Origin: Enterobacteriaceae bacterium UBA2655
GTDB taxonomy: Bacteria > Pseudomonadota > Gammaproteobacteria > Enterobacterales > Enterobacteriaceae
Assembly: GCA_002359495.1 (NCBI GenBank)
Contig: DENB01000041.1
Location: forward strand, 73,858 to 94,939
Direction of reading: 5' to 3'
DNA length: 21,082 bases
Position numbers and translations under genes: made by a program. Numbering within the stretch: the first letter of the stretch is position 1; each line of letters opens with the position of its first letter. Below, piece after piece: positions 1-7,586 of this stretch. The notes beneath the pieces are model-generated. The model searched no databases and was not told the DNA's origin. It saw only the letters and a program-made list of their open reading frames with translations.

Positions 1-68
1 TCGCCAAGCGGTAAGGCACCGGATTCTGATTCCGGCATTCCGGGGTTCGAATCCCTGCACCCCAGCCA
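1..68 (+). tRNA. glnX: tRNA-Gln (CUG anticodon), 5' end cut off by the window
   Basis: The sequence is the body of a glutamine tRNA from position 8 onward. It has the D arm with AAGCGGTAAGG, an anticodon stem with CTG in the loop between GGATT and ATTCC, a T arm with GGTTCGAATCC, and an acceptor strand CACCCCA followed by the discriminator G. A genomically encoded CCA lies at 66-68. About seven bases of the 5' acceptor strand (expected TGGGGTG) lie outside the window. In E. coli a tRNA-Gln(CUG) is the last gene of the metT-leuW-glnUW-metU-glnVX operon and faces ubiF, as here. The glnX name rests on that position; glnV has the same sequence. Confidence 0.93.
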
Positions 69-79
69 AATTGCATAAC

Positions 80-110
80 AAAGCCCGCTTCTGCGGGCTT
101 TGTCGTTTTT
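80..110 (+). terminator. Rho-independent terminator of the tRNA operon
   Basis: A nine-base-pair perfect stem (80-88 with 93-101, AAAGCCCGC/GCGGGCTTT) and a four-base loop are followed by a T-rich tail ending in five T at 106-110. It begins 11 bases after the tRNA CCA. The stem is flanked by A and T runs on both sides, so it may also stop ubiF transcripts arriving on the minus strand. A second imperfect hairpin at 128-147 (eight pairs, one A/C mismatch, TTGC loop) lies just beyond the ubiF stop codon. Confidence 0.85.
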
Positions 111-151
111 GCGTTTCCGCCAGACTCGGGCAGCCTTGCGGCCGCCCTTGT

Positions 152-1324
152 TTATAGTCCCAGCGCGTAGCGCAGCACCTGACGTTTGAGTATGCCGGCG
201 CGCTCCGCCGCCATCAGCCCCAGATTGCGCAGCACCTTCAGCGGCGGCAGACGATTGCTGAAGGCGAAGTAGAAGAGATCCATCCCGCTCTGCATCATCA
301 TATTGTCCCGCTGACGCTGGCGCTGATAACGCAGCAGCACGCGCTCCGCGCACCACTCTTCGGCATTGGCGCGCGCCGCGATCAGCGTATCCATCAGCGC
401 ATCGACGTCGCGATAGCCGAGATTGACCCCCTGCCCCGCCAGCGGATTGATGGTGTGCGCCGCATCGCCCACCAGCGCCAGTCCCGGCAGGACGTAGCGC
501 GTGGCATGTCGCCGCACCAGCGGGAAGGCGGCGGCCCGCTTCGCCTCGAAGCGCCCCAGCCGCGCGGGAAAATGCGCGGCGATCTCTTTTTCCAGCTGCG
601 GCAGTGGCAGCGACTGCAGTTGGCGGATGCGCGAAGGTTTGTCATACCAGACCAGCGAGGCCTGACGACCGAAAAGCGGCAGAAAGGCGCGCGGGCCGTC
701 GGGCGTAAACTGCTGCCAGGTCGAGTCGCCCGCCGGGTGCTCGCACTCCACGCCGATCAGCAGGCAGGATTGCGTATAGTTCCAGCCGTGAATGCCGATG
801 CCCGCCAGCTGACGCACCTGGGAATTCGCCCCATCGGCGCCGACTACCAGCCTCGCCATCAGTTTTTCGCCGCCTGACAACGTCAGGGTCCAGCCGCCGT
901 TATGCTGCTGCAAATTTTCCAGCGTCGCCGGGCAGAGCAGCGTTATGTCGCACTGCTGCATCTTCTCCCAGAGCGCCCGCTGCAGAACCGCATTCTCCAC
1001 CATAAAGCCCAGCTCGGGCAGACCCAGCGAGGCGGCGTCAAAGGTCACATGCGCCGTTTGCCACTCCCAGGTTTCCAGCTTGCGGTAAGGCGCGCAGCGC
1101 ATCACCTGCACCGAAGACCAGACGTCCAGCTGTTTAAGCAGATCGACCGAGGCGGTGCCGATGGCGGAGATACGCACGTCCGGCTCGCTTTGCGCGTCGA
1201 AAGGCGCAGGCTCGGCGCGCTCAATCACCGCCACGCGAAAACGATGCTCCGCCAGCCCGCAAGCCAGCGCAGCGCCAACCATGCCGCCGCCCACGATCAC
1301 GACATCAAAATGGTTATCCTGCAT
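152..1324 (-). CDS. ubiF: 3-demethoxyubiquinol 3-hydroxylase UbiF
   Basis: This 390-residue flavoprotein monooxygenase matches the E. coli UbiF length (391). It inserts the hydroxyl at C5 of the ring in the late aerobic steps of ubiquinone synthesis, using FAD and O2. The N-terminal dinucleotide-binding motif GGGMVG is at residues 12-17, the DG motif (VGADGANSQVR) at about 161-171, and the second FAD motif GLALVGDAAHTINPLAGQG at 281-299 with D287. The open frame continues 26 codons upstream, but ATG 1324 is chosen because it gives the family N-terminus MQDNHFDVVIVGGG and has a GAGGG ribosome site about eight bases upstream. It is divergent from miaB and convergent with the tRNA operon. VisC/UbiH paralogues share the fold, but the neighbourhood favours UbiF. 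Confidence 0.93.
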   Translation of the reverse strand: MQDNHFDVVIVGGGMVGAALACGLAEHRFRVAVIERAEPAPFDAQSEPDVRISAIGTASVDLLKQLDVWSSVQVMRCAPYRKLETWEWQTAHVTFDAASLGLPELGFMVENAVLQRALWEKMQQCDITLLCPATLENLQQHNGGWTLTLSGGEKLMARLVVGADGANSQVRQLAGIGIHGWNYTQSCLLIGVECEHPAGDSTWQQFTPDGPRAFLPLFGRQASLVWYDKPSRIRQLQSLPLPQLEKEIAAHFPARLGRFEAKRAAAFPLVRRHATRYVLPGLALVGDAAHTINPLAGQGVNLGYRDVDALMDTLIAARANAEEWCAERVLLRYQRQRQRDNMMMQSGMDLFYFAFSNRLPPLKVLRNLGLMAAERAGILKRQVLRYALGL

Positions 1325-1391
1325 CTTTATTTCCCTCTTGTTCTCTCCCTTAATCAGGAAAGCAACGGATGCGCTAAAGTGTACCGGAAAA

Positions 1392-1421
1392 TTACGGCAC
1401 AATCAGAAAAGCCCTTATACT
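1392..1421 (+). promoter_or_regulatory. candidate sigma-70 promoter for miaB
   Basis: The -10 hexamer TATACT (1416-1421) matches five of six consensus bases. The sequence about 18 bases upstream (TTACGG, 1392-1397) is a poor -35 match. It sits in the divergent ubiF-miaB gap and would give a leader of about 65 bases to the miaB ATG. A TACACT on the opposite strand (about 1379-1384) could serve ubiF, but I see no good -35 for it. Confidence 0.4.
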
Positions 1422-1491
1422 GGTCACAACAGCAGCAAAGCATTACAATACGCGCCCTGCACTTCTTTGCACTGAATCAATGGCTAGTTCG

Positions 1492-2916
1492 ATGACGAAA
1501 AAACTGCATATCAAAACCTGGGGCTGTCAGATGAATGAATACGATTCATCGAAGATGGCTGACCTGCTGAACAGCACGCACGGCTATACCCTGACAGAGG
1601 AAGCCGACGAGGCGGACATTCTGCTGCTCAACACCTGTTCCATCCGCGAAAAGGCGCAGGAAAAGGTCTTTCACCAGCTGGGCCGCTGGAAAACGCTGAA
1701 GGAGCGTAACCCCGATTTAATTATCGGCGTGGGCGGCTGCGTGGCATCGCAGGAGGGGGATCATATTCGTCAGCGTGCCAGCTATGTCGATATCGTGTTC
1801 GGTCCGCAGACGCTGCACCGTCTGCCGGAGATGATCAACAGCGTGCGCGGTAATAAAAGCCCGGTAGTGGATATCAGCTTCCCGGAAATCGAGAAATTCG
1901 ACCGACTGCCGGAACCGCGCGCCGAAGGGCCGACCGCCTTTGTTTCCATCATGGAAGGCTGCAACAAATATTGTACTTTCTGCGTGGTGCCCTATACGCG
2001 CGGCGAAGAGGTGAGCCGTCCCAGCGACGACATCCTGCTGGAAATCGCGCAGCTGGCAGCGCAGGGCGTACGCGAAGTCAACCTGTTGGGCCAGAACGTT
2101 AACGCTTACCGCGGCGAAACCTTCGACGGCGGCGTCTGTACCTTCGCCGAACTGCTGCGTCTGGTGGCAGCGATCGACGGCATCGATCGCATTCGCTTCA
2201 CCACCAGCCACCCGATCGAATTTACCGACGATATTATCGAGGTTTACCGCGATACGCCGGAGCTGGTCAGCTTCCTGCACCTGCCGGTACAGAGCGGCGC
2301 CGACCGCATTCTGACGCTGATGAAGCGCGCCCACACCGCGCTGGAATACAAGGCTATTATTCGTAAGCTGCGGGCGGCGCGCCCGGATATCCAAATCAGC
2401 TCTGATTTCATCATCGGCTTCCCTGGCGAAACCCAGCAGGATTTCGAGCAGACGATGAAGCTGATCGCCGACGTCAATTTCGACATGAGCTTTAGCTTTA
2501 TCTACTCGGCGCGCCCGGGTACGCCGGCGGCCGACCTGCCGGACGACGTCTCCGAAGAGGAGAAAAAACAGCGTCTTTATATCCTGCAGGACCGCATCAA
2601 CCAGCAGGCGATGGCCTGGAGTCGCCGCATGCTGGGCAGCGTACAGCGCATTCTGGTGGAAGGCACCTCGCGTAAAAACGTGATGGAACTCTCCGGCCGT
2701 ACCGAAAACAACCGCGTGGTGAACTTCGAAGGCTCGCCGGCGATGATCGGTAAGTTCGTCGATGTGGAAATCGTCGACGTCTACGCTAACTCGCTGCGCG
2801 GCAAAGTGGTGCGCAGCGAAGACGAGATGGGCCTGCGCGTGGTGGAAACGCCCGCTTCCGTTATCGCCCGCACCCGGAAAGAGAACGACATCGGCGTGGG
2901 TACTTTCCAGCCTTGA
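1492..2916 (+). CDS. miaB: tRNA-2-methylthio-N6-dimethylallyladenosine synthase MiaB
   Basis: This is a radical-SAM methylthiotransferase that converts i6A37 to ms2i6A37 in tRNAs reading UNN codons. The protein has 474 residues, the same as E. coli MiaB. The auxiliary-cluster cysteines of the N-terminal domain are visible at C12 (WGCQM), C49 (NTCSIR) and C83 (GGCVASQ). The radical-SAM CxxxCxxC is C157/C161/C164 (GCNKYCTFC). A TRAM domain occupies roughly the last 70 residues. An in-frame ATG at 1480 would add four residues (MASS), but ATG 1492 gives the conserved start [19 protein letters not shown]. Neither start has a clear Shine-Dalgarno. A terminator follows 14 bases after the stop, so the gene is probably monocistronic. 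Confidence 0.97.
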   Translation: MTKKLHIKTWGCQMNEYDSSKMADLLNSTHGYTLTEEADEADILLLNTCSIREKAQEKVFHQLGRWKTLKERNPDLIIGVGGCVASQEGDHIRQRASYVDIVFGPQTLHRLPEMINSVRGNKSPVVDISFPEIEKFDRLPEPRAEGPTAFVSIMEGCNKYCTFCVVPYTRGEEVSRPSDDILLEIAQLAAQGVREVNLLGQNVNAYRGETFDGGVCTFAELLRLVAAIDGIDRIRFTTSHPIEFTDDIIEVYRDTPELVSFLHLPVQSGADRILTLMKRAHTALEYKAIIRKLRAARPDIQISSDFIIGFPGETQQDFEQTMKLIADVNFDMSFSFIYSARPGTPAADLPDDVSEEEKKQRLYILQDRINQQAMAWSRRMLGSVQRILVEGTSRKNVMELSGRTENNRVVNFEGSPAMIGKFVDVEIVDVYANSLRGKVVRSEDEMGLRVVETPASVIARTRKENDIGVGTFQP

Positions 2917-2929
2917 TCTCCCTTCCCCT

Positions 2930-2962
2930 CAGCGGCGTCGCAACCGGCGTCGCCGCTGTTTT
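2930..2962 (+). terminator. Rho-independent terminator after miaB
   Basis: An eight-base-pair perfect stem (CAGCGGCG 2930-2937 with CGCCGCTG 2951-2958) has a 13-base loop and runs directly into TTTT (2959-2962). It starts 14 bases after the miaB stop and separates miaB from the phoH-like operon. Confidence 0.75.
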
Positions 2963-3014
2963 CATCCCGTTGCACTTGGTTTCTGACAGTGCCGCCCAAA
3001 TATCTTCTTTCAAG

Positions 3015-3041
3015 CTTGCGCCCGGGCATGACGACATAAAT
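3015..3041 (+). promoter_or_regulatory. weak candidate promoter for the ybeZ-ybeY-corC-lnt operon
   Basis: CTTGCG (3015-3020) followed after 12 bases by GACATAAA (3033-3040) partly resembles the sigma-32 pattern CTTGAA...CCCCATNT. The same -35-like bases could also pair with AATACT (about 17 bases on) as a weak sigma-70 promoter. The E. coli ybeZYX operon is known to be heat-inducible, which is the reason for looking. The match itself is modest. The rest of the 163-base gap between the miaB terminator and ybeZ shows nothing strong. Confidence 0.25.
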
Positions 3042-3114
3042 ACTTCCGTTATGGCATCACGCGTTCAGCGTAACGGCGCGTAAGACCTTTTTCCCAACTG
3101 GCCCTGAGTGACCC

Positions 3115-3120
3115 AAAGGA
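3115..3120 (+). promoter_or_regulatory. ribosome-binding site that selects a TTG start for ybeZ
   Basis: AAAGGA lies five bases before TTG 3126. The GTG at 3108 is in frame but lies upstream of this site, so it could not use it. Confidence 0.7.
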
Positions 3121-3125
3121 TTAGT

Positions 3126-4202
3126 TTGAATATTGAAACTCGTGAAATCGTCCTTGAACCGGCAGATAACCGCCGGCTGATGAGCCTGTGCGGTCCGTTT
3201 GATGACAATATAAAGCAGCTCGAACGTCGACTGGGCATCGAGATCAACCGTCTCGATAACGTGTTTAAACTCTCCGGCCGCTCTCTGTGCGTCGAGGCGG
3301 CGGCAAATATTCTGCGTACGCTGTACGTCGATACCGCGCCGATGCGCGGCAACATTCCCGATATCGAACCGGATCAGATCCACTTGGCGATCAAAGAGAG
3401 CCGCGTGCTGGAGCAAACTGCCGAGAGCGTGCCGGAGTACGGTAAAGCGGTCAATATCAAGACCAAACGCGGCGTGATTAAGCCGCGCACGCCGAACCAG
3501 GCGCAGTACATCGCCAACATCCTCGATCACGATATTACCTTCGGCGTCGGCCCTGCCGGCACCGGAAAAACCTATCTGGCGGTCGCCGCCGCGGTGGATG
3601 CGCTGGAGCGCCAGGAGATTCGCCGCATTCTGCTGACGCGTCCGGCGGTGGAAGCGGGTGAAAAACTCGGCTTTCTGCCAGGCGATCTGAGCCAGAAGGT
3701 CGATCCCTATCTGCGCCCGCTGTATGACGCATTGTTTGAGATGCTGGGCTTCGAGCGCGTGGAAAAGCTGATGGAGCGCAACGTTATCGAAGTCGCGCCG
3801 CTGGCGTATATGCGCGGCCGTACGCTCAACGACGCCTTTATCATTCTTGATGAAAGCCAGAACACCACCATCGAACAGATGAAGATGTTTCTGACCCGTA
3901 TTGGCTTTAACTCCAAAGCGGTGATTACCGGCGACGTAACCCAGATCGACCTGCCACGCAACACCAAGTCCGGTCTGCGCCATGCGATCGAGGTGCTGAG
4001 CGAGGTTGAAGAGCTGAGCTTCAATTTCTTCCATACCGAGGACGTGGTGCGTCATCCGGTGGTGGCGCGCATCGTCAGCGCCTATGAGGCTTGGGAGGAC
4101 GCGGACCAGAAACGTCGCGATCGGCTGGCGGCGGAGCGTAAACAGGAAGCGTTAGCGGCGCAGGCCGCGGCGGCAGGAACGGATACGCAGGTAAGTCAAT
4201 GA
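3126..4202 (+). CDS. ybeZ: PhoH-like protein YbeZ (PhoL), P-loop NTPase
   Basis: This is a PhoH-family ATPase of 358 residues from TTG 3126; E. coli PhoL has 346. The N-terminal PhoL-type extension is residues 1-120. Walker A is GPAGTGKT at 142-149 and Walker B is IILDES with D242 and E243. The C-terminal ~35 residues are charged and alanine-rich and are slightly longer than in E. coli. The TTG is preferred over in-frame GTG 3108 because it has AAAGGA five bases upstream and gives the family start (M)NIETREI. The stop overlaps the ybeY start (ATGA). The family is linked to RNA metabolism, and the constant pairing with the RNase YbeY suggests a shared role in RNA processing, but its precise activity is not settled. 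Confidence 0.92.
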   Translation: MNIETREIVLEPADNRRLMSLCGPFDDNIKQLERRLGIEINRLDNVFKLSGRSLCVEAAANILRTLYVDTAPMRGNIPDIEPDQIHLAIKESRVLEQTAESVPEYGKAVNIKTKRGVIKPRTPNQAQYIANILDHDITFGVGPAGTGKTYLAVAAAVDALERQEIRRILLTRPAVEAGEKLGFLPGDLSQKVDPYLRPLYDALFEMLGFERVEKLMERNVIEVAPLAYMRGRTLNDAFIILDESQNTTIEQMKMFLTRIGFNSKAVITGDVTQIDLPRNTKSGLRHAIEVLSEVEELSFNFFHTEDVVRHPVVARIVSAYEAWEDADQKRRDRLAAERKQEALAAQAAAAGTDTQVSQ

Positions 4203-4672
4203 GCGACGTAATCCTGGATCTGCAACAGGCCTGTGAAAACAGCGCGGGCCTGCCTGACGAAGCGGCATTCCGCCGCTGGCTGGAAGCGGCCGTTACGCCG
4301 TTTCAGCCGGAGAGCGAAGTCACGATTCGTCTGGTGGATGAGGCGGAAAGCCATGAGCTTAATCTGACTTATCGCAGCAAAGACAAGCCGACCAACGTGC
4401 TCTCTTTTCCCTTCGAAGCGCCGCCCGGCATCGAATTGCCGCTGCTGGGCGATCTGATCATCTGCCGACAGGTCGTGGAGCAAGAGGCTGCCGAACAAGG
4501 GAAAACCCTGGAGGCGCACTGGGCGCATATGGTCGTGCACGGCACGCTGCATCTGCTCGGCTATGACCATATCGAAGACGACGAAGCCGAAGAGATGGAA
4601 ACGATCGAGACCGAGATAATGCTTGCTCTTGGTTATCCCGATCCGTACATTTCGGAGAAAGAAGAGGCCTGA
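4199..4672 (+). CDS. ybeY: endoribonuclease / rRNA maturation factor YbeY
   Basis: This single-domain metal-dependent RNase (157 residues; E. coli 155) is needed for 16S rRNA 3'-end maturation and ribosome quality control. The zinc-binding signature [11 protein letters not shown] is at 114-124, giving the three histidine ligands H114, H118 and H124, and it is followed by the acidic stretch [10 protein letters not shown]. The start is fixed by its ATGA overlap with ybeZ, which implies translational coupling. Two hairpins follow the stop before corC. Confidence 0.97.
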   Translation: MSDVILDLQQACENSAGLPDEAAFRRWLEAAVTPFQPESEVTIRLVDEAESHELNLTYRSKDKPTNVLSFPFEAPPGIELPLLGDLIICRQVVEQEAAEQGKTLEAHWAHMVVHGTLHLLGYDHIEDDEAEEMETIETEIMLALGYPDPYISEKEEA

Positions 4673-4689
4673 GCCCGGCGCTCAGGTTT
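4668..4689 (+). other. hairpin across the ybeY stop codon (possible weak attenuator)
   Basis: CCTGAGC (4668-4674) pairs perfectly with GCTCAGG (4680-4686) across a five-base CCGGC loop and is followed by TTT only. The ybeY TGA lies inside the left arm, so ribosomes finishing ybeY would disrupt the stem. This is seen in the sequence; the regulatory meaning is inferred. Confidence 0.45.
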
Positions 4690-4693
4690 ACCT

Positions 4694-4716
4694 GCTGTCG
4701 GCGCGGTGCCGACAGC
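4694..4716 (+). other. strong intercistronic hairpin between ybeY and corC
   Basis: Nine perfect base pairs (GCTGTCGGC 4694-4702 with GCCGACAGC 4708-4716) close a five-base GCGGT loop. No T tract follows, so it is not a canonical terminator. It may act as an mRNA stability or processing element within the operon. Confidence 0.5.
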
Positions 4717-4755
4717 GCCCGTTATCCACACCAGAGAGATCTGAAAAAAAACGCC

Positions 4756-5637
4756 ATGAGCGACGACCATTCTCAAAACAGCGATGCTCCCAGTAGTAAA
4801 AAGGGATTTTTTTCCCTGCTTATCAACCAGCTTTTTCACGGCGAACCACAAAACCGTGATGAGCTGCTGGAGCTGATCCGCGATTCTGAACAGAAAGAAC
4901 TTATCGACCAGGATACCCGCGACATGCTTGAAGGCGTCATGGATATCGCGGACCAGCGGGTACGCGACATCATGATCCCGCGTTCGCAGATGATTACCCT
5001 GAAGCGCAACCAGAGCTTGGACGAGTGTCTCGATGTCATTATCGAATCCGCCCACTCCCGCTTTCCGGTGATCAGCGAAGACCGGGATCACGTCGAAGGC
5101 ATTCTTATGGCGAAGGACTTGCTGCCGTTTATGAGCAGCGAAGCCGAGCCGTTCAGCATCGAAAAGGTGCTGCGCCCTGCGGTAGTGGTGCCGGAGAGCA
5201 AACGCGTCGACCGCATGCTCAAAGAGTTCCGTTCTCAGCGCTATCATATGGCTATCGTGATCGATGAGTTTGGCGGCGTTTCGGGCCTGGTTACCATTGA
5301 AGATATCCTTGAGCTGATCGTCGGCGAAATCGAAGATGAGTACGACGAAGAGGAAGATCGCGATATTCGTCAGCTCAGCCGCCACGCCTATACCGTACGC
5401 GCGCTGACGCCGATCGAAGATTTCAATGAGGTTTTCAATACCCACTTCAGCGATGAAGAGGTGGATACGCTGGGTGGTCTGGTCATGCAAGGTTTCGGCC
5501 ATCTGCCCGCGCGCGGCGAAAGCATCGAAATTGAAGGCTACCAGTTCAAAGTCGCGATGGCCGACAGCCGCCGCATCATCCAGATCCATGTAAAAATCCC
5601 GGAAAATTCGCCGCAACCTCAACTCGATGACGAATAA
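4756..5637 (+). CDS. corC: CorC/YbeX, CBS-domain transport-associated protein
   Basis: This 293-residue cytoplasmic protein (E. coli 292) has two CBS domains at about residues 65-190. The linker around [25 protein letters not shown] leads into an acidic stretch ([11 protein letters not shown]) and a C-terminal CorC_HlyC domain from about 205. Genetics in Salmonella tied CorC to magnesium/cobalt efflux with CorA. Later work on YbeX links it to ribosome metabolism, in keeping with the ybeZ-ybeY neighbours. The gene lies 83 bases after ybeY, an unusually wide gap for this operon. The start has no good Shine-Dalgarno; an A8 run (4744-4751) lies just upstream. The N-terminus MSDDHSQ matches the family, so the start is secure. 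Confidence 0.95.
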   Translation: MSDDHSQNSDAPSSKKGFFSLLINQLFHGEPQNRDELLELIRDSEQKELIDQDTRDMLEGVMDIADQRVRDIMIPRSQMITLKRNQSLDECLDVIIESAHSRFPVISEDRDHVEGILMAKDLLPFMSSEAEPFSIEKVLRPAVVVPESKRVDRMLKEFRSQRYHMAIVIDEFGGVSGLVTIEDILELIVGEIEDEYDEEEDRDIRQLSRHAYTVRALTPIEDFNEVFNTHFSDEEVDTLGGLVMQGFGHLPARGESIEIEGYQFKVAMADSRRIIQIHVKIPENSPQPQLDDE

Positions 5638-5641
5638 GTTT

Positions 5642-7171
5642 ATGGCACTGGCCTCTCTTTGCCAGCGGCAGCGGGTACGCTTGCTGCTGGCTTTATTGAC
5701 GGGTGCGTCTGGCACCCTGGCGTTTTCTCCCTATGATTTTTGGCCGGCGGCGCTCATTGCGCTCTGCGGCCTGCAACTGCTGACCCTGAACCGCAGCGCG
5801 CTTCAGGCGGCTGGCATCGGCTTTGTCTGGGGCTTCGGCCTGTTCGGCAGCGGCGTTAACTGGGTTTATGTCAGCATTGCCACCTTCGGCGGCATGCCCG
5901 GCCCGGTTAACGTGTTTTTGGTCATTCTGCTGGCGGCTTACCTCGCCATCTACCCGGCGCTGTTCGCCGCCGTGCTGACCCGCTTCTGGCCGCGCGCCAC
6001 GCTCTGGCGCCTCGCGCTCGCCGCGCCGGCGCTCTGGCAGATCAGCGAATTTCTGCGCGGCTGGATCCTGACCGGTTTTCCCTGGCTGCAATTCGGCTAC
6101 AGCCAGATCGACGGCCCGTTAAAAGGGCTGGCGCCGCTGGCGGGCGTGGAAACCCTGACCTTCCTACTGATGGCGATCGCCGGCCTGCTCTGCTGGGCCG
6201 TGGCGAAGCGTCGCCCTGCCGCCGCGGTGGTCGGCGCTCTGCTGCTGCTGCTGCCCTGGCCGCTGCGCTATATCAGCTGGTATCAGCCTTTGCCGCAGCG
6301 CAGCGTTGAAGTGGCGATGGTACAGGGCAACATTCCGCAGTCAATGAAATGGGATCCGCAGCAGCTGCTGAATACGCTGCGCACCTATAACGCGCTGAGT
6401 CAGCCCTGGATCGGCAGAGCGCCGATTATTATCTGGCCGGAATCGGCGATTACCGATCTGGAAAGCAACCAGCAGCCGTTTCTGCGGTCGCTGGATGCGG
6501 AGTTGCGCGCGCGCGGCAGCGGCCTGATAACCGGCATCGTCGATTCGCGTCTGGAGCAGAATCACTACCACGATTACAACACGGTTATCGTACTGGGCGG
6601 CGATCGGCCTTACAGCTATCTGAGCCGTAATCGCTACCAGAAAAATCATCTGGTGCCGTTCGGCGAATTCGTCCCGCTGGAAAATCTGCTGCGTCCGCTG
6701 GCGCCCTTTTTCGATCTGCCGATGTCCTCTTTCAGCCGCGGCGACTATATTCAGCCGCAGCTGAGAGTGGCGGGCTACAACCTGACGACCGCCATCTGTT
6801 ACGAGATCGTGCTGGGCGAGCAGGTGCGGGCGAACTTCCGTCCCGATACCAATTTCCTGCTGACGGTCTCTAACGACGCCTGGTTCGGCCACTCTATCGG
6901 CCCGTGGCAGCACTTTCAGATGGCGCGGATGCGCGCGCTGGAGTTAGGCCGTCCGCTGTTGCGCAGCACCAACAACGGGGTGACTGCCGTGGTGGACGCC
7001 AACGGCGAAACGCAACACATTTTACCGCAGTTTACGCAGGGCGTGCTGGCGACCAGGGTAACGCCGACCACGGGTGAAACCCCTTATGCCCGCGCCGGAC
7101 TCTGGCCGGTCTGGATACTGACGCTGCTGGCTGGCGGCGTCGCCTTGCTCAGACGACGTCAGGACGATTAA
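5642..7171 (+). CDS. lnt: apolipoprotein N-acyltransferase Lnt
   Basis: Lnt is an inner-membrane enzyme that adds the third acyl chain to the N-terminal cysteine of lipoproteins. LptE and RlpA in this window are potential substrates. The protein has 509 residues (E. coli 512). Several hydrophobic segments fill residues 11-215, and a periplasmic nitrilase-like domain of about 220-480 carries the catalytic triad E267 (IIWPES), K334 ([12 protein letters not shown]) and C386 (AICYEI). A last membrane segment lies near the C-terminus. ATG 5642 is chosen over in-frame ATG 5627 because it gives the family N-terminus and starts four bases after the corC stop. No clear ribosome site is visible for either, suggesting coupling to corC. 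Confidence 0.96.
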   Translation: MALASLCQRQRVRLLLALLTGASGTLAFSPYDFWPAALIALCGLQLLTLNRSALQAAGIGFVWGFGLFGSGVNWVYVSIATFGGMPGPVNVFLVILLAAYLAIYPALFAAVLTRFWPRATLWRLALAAPALWQISEFLRGWILTGFPWLQFGYSQIDGPLKGLAPLAGVETLTFLLMAIAGLLCWAVAKRRPAAAVVGALLLLLPWPLRYISWYQPLPQRSVEVAMVQGNIPQSMKWDPQQLLNTLRTYNALSQPWIGRAPIIIWPESAITDLESNQQPFLRSLDAELRARGSGLITGIVDSRLEQNHYHDYNTVIVLGGDRPYSYLSRNRYQKNHLVPFGEFVPLENLLRPLAPFFDLPMSSFSRGDYIQPQLRVAGYNLTTAICYEIVLGEQVRANFRPDTNFLLTVSNDAWFGHSIGPWQHFQMARMRALELGRPLLRSTNNGVTAVVDANGETQHILPQFTQGVLATRVTPTTGETPYARAGLWPVWILTLLAGGVALLRRRQDD

Positions 7172-7183
7172 TATTCTTCTCAA

Positions 7184-7216
7184 CGGCGAAGCTCAGGCTT
7201 CGCCGCTTTCGCTTTT
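7184..7216 (+). terminator. Rho-independent terminator after lnt
   Basis: A nine-base-pair perfect stem (CGGCGAAGC 7184-7192 with GCTTCGCCG 7197-7205) and a TCAG loop are followed by CTTTCGCTTTT. It lies 12 bases after the lnt stop, ends the ybeZ-lnt operon and isolates it from gltI. Confidence 0.8.
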
Positions 7217-7267
7217 CCGCCCCGCCCGTTTCACATCCTTGTTAAAAAAATCAGCAAATTCTTATTC

Positions 7268-7283
7268 TGGCATGATGATTGCT
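7268..7283 (+). promoter_or_regulatory. candidate sigma-54 promoter upstream of gltI
   Basis: TGGCATGATGATTGCT closely fits the sigma-54 pattern TGGCAC-N5-TTGCW, with GG at 7269-7270 and GC at 7281-7282 separated by exactly ten bases. The only core deviation is T for C in TGGCAC. A start near 7294 would leave a leader of about 290 bases before gltI. I see no full NtrC-type enhancer upstream, so the activator is unknown. Confidence 0.5.
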
Positions 7284-7360
7284 AACCATTTCAGTGGCTT
7301 CACCATTATAACGCGATTGTCACGTAATTCGGGTTTACTGTGCACCACGGCCAAGCAGGC

Positions 7361-7438
7361 ATGCGCACTCTTATAGCGCATAGAGGAAAATTTGCCTTCT
7401 TTTGGTGCGGCGCACCTCGCAAAAAAGAAACTTTTTTG
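7361..7438 (+). repeat. cluster of three palindromes in the gltI leader
   Basis: Three perfect inverted repeats lie in a row. They are ATGCGC/GCGCAT (7361-7366 and 7376-7381), GGTGC/GCACC (7404-7408 and 7412-7416, GGC spacer), and CAAAAAAG/CTTTTTTG (7420-7427 and 7431-7438, AAA spacer). They sit between the candidate sigma-54 and sigma-70 promoters in the 370-base gap 7217-7586, which contains no convincing gene. They may be leader structure or protein sites; neither is proven. Confidence 0.45.
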
Positions 7439-7448
7439 TTTCATTGCG

Positions 7449-7478
7449 TTAACATTCCGCTATGTTAAAGCCTATTCT
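7449..7478 (+). promoter_or_regulatory. candidate sigma-70 promoter of gltIJKL
   Basis: TTAACA (7449-7454, five of six) and TATTCT (7473-7478, four of six) are separated by 18 bases. A start near 7485 would give a leader of about 100 bases that includes the C/A-rich sRNA target element and the ribosome site. Confidence 0.4.
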
Positions 7479-7524
7479 GAGCGCAGTTGCGCGCTGGGAT
7501 AACAAGAAAAGCAGCAGGAAATAC

Positions 7525-7537
7525 ACACAACATCACA
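7525..7537 (+). promoter_or_regulatory. C/A-rich element, predicted GcvB sRNA target in the gltI leader
   Basis: ACACAACATCACA is exactly complementary over 13 bases to UGUGAUGUUGUGU of the R1 region of enteric GcvB, as I recall that sRNA. It lies 50-62 bases upstream of the gltI ATG. In Salmonella, gltI is a known GcvB target through a C/A-rich element upstream of the ribosome site. GcvB itself is not in this window. Confidence 0.7.
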
Positions 7538-7586
7538 GTCAGCGCAATTTTTATTCTGCGCCACATCGATACGAAGGAGTTGGAAC

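Noticed and set aside
1..110. The tRNA gene 3' end as an attachment site for an integrated island
   Set aside because: tRNA genes are common integration sites, but ubiF follows directly as in E. coli, with no integrase and no direct repeat of the tRNA end within the window.
455..1495. Plus-strand open frames opposite ubiF
   Set aside because: They are shadows of ubiF in other frames. They are arginine-, glutamine- and histidine-rich, which is typical of antisense reading of GC-rich genes.
4744..4751. A8 run before corC as a slippage or phase-variation tract
   Set aside because: It lies outside the coding sequence and is short. It more likely serves as an A-rich translation enhancer or is incidental.
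7341..7357. Possible NtrC site in the gltI leader
   Set aside because: TGCACCA is a good half-site, but the other half fits only in its last three bases, and it lies downstream of the sigma-54 match. The nearby GGTGC/GCACC dyad has the half-sites in the wrong order for NtrC.
7262..7444. 60-codon minus-strand frame in the lnt-gltI gap
   Set aside because: It has no recognisable family and no clear ribosome site, and it overlaps the candidate sigma-54 site and palindromes. I treat the region as regulatory; conservation of the peptide in relatives would reverse this.
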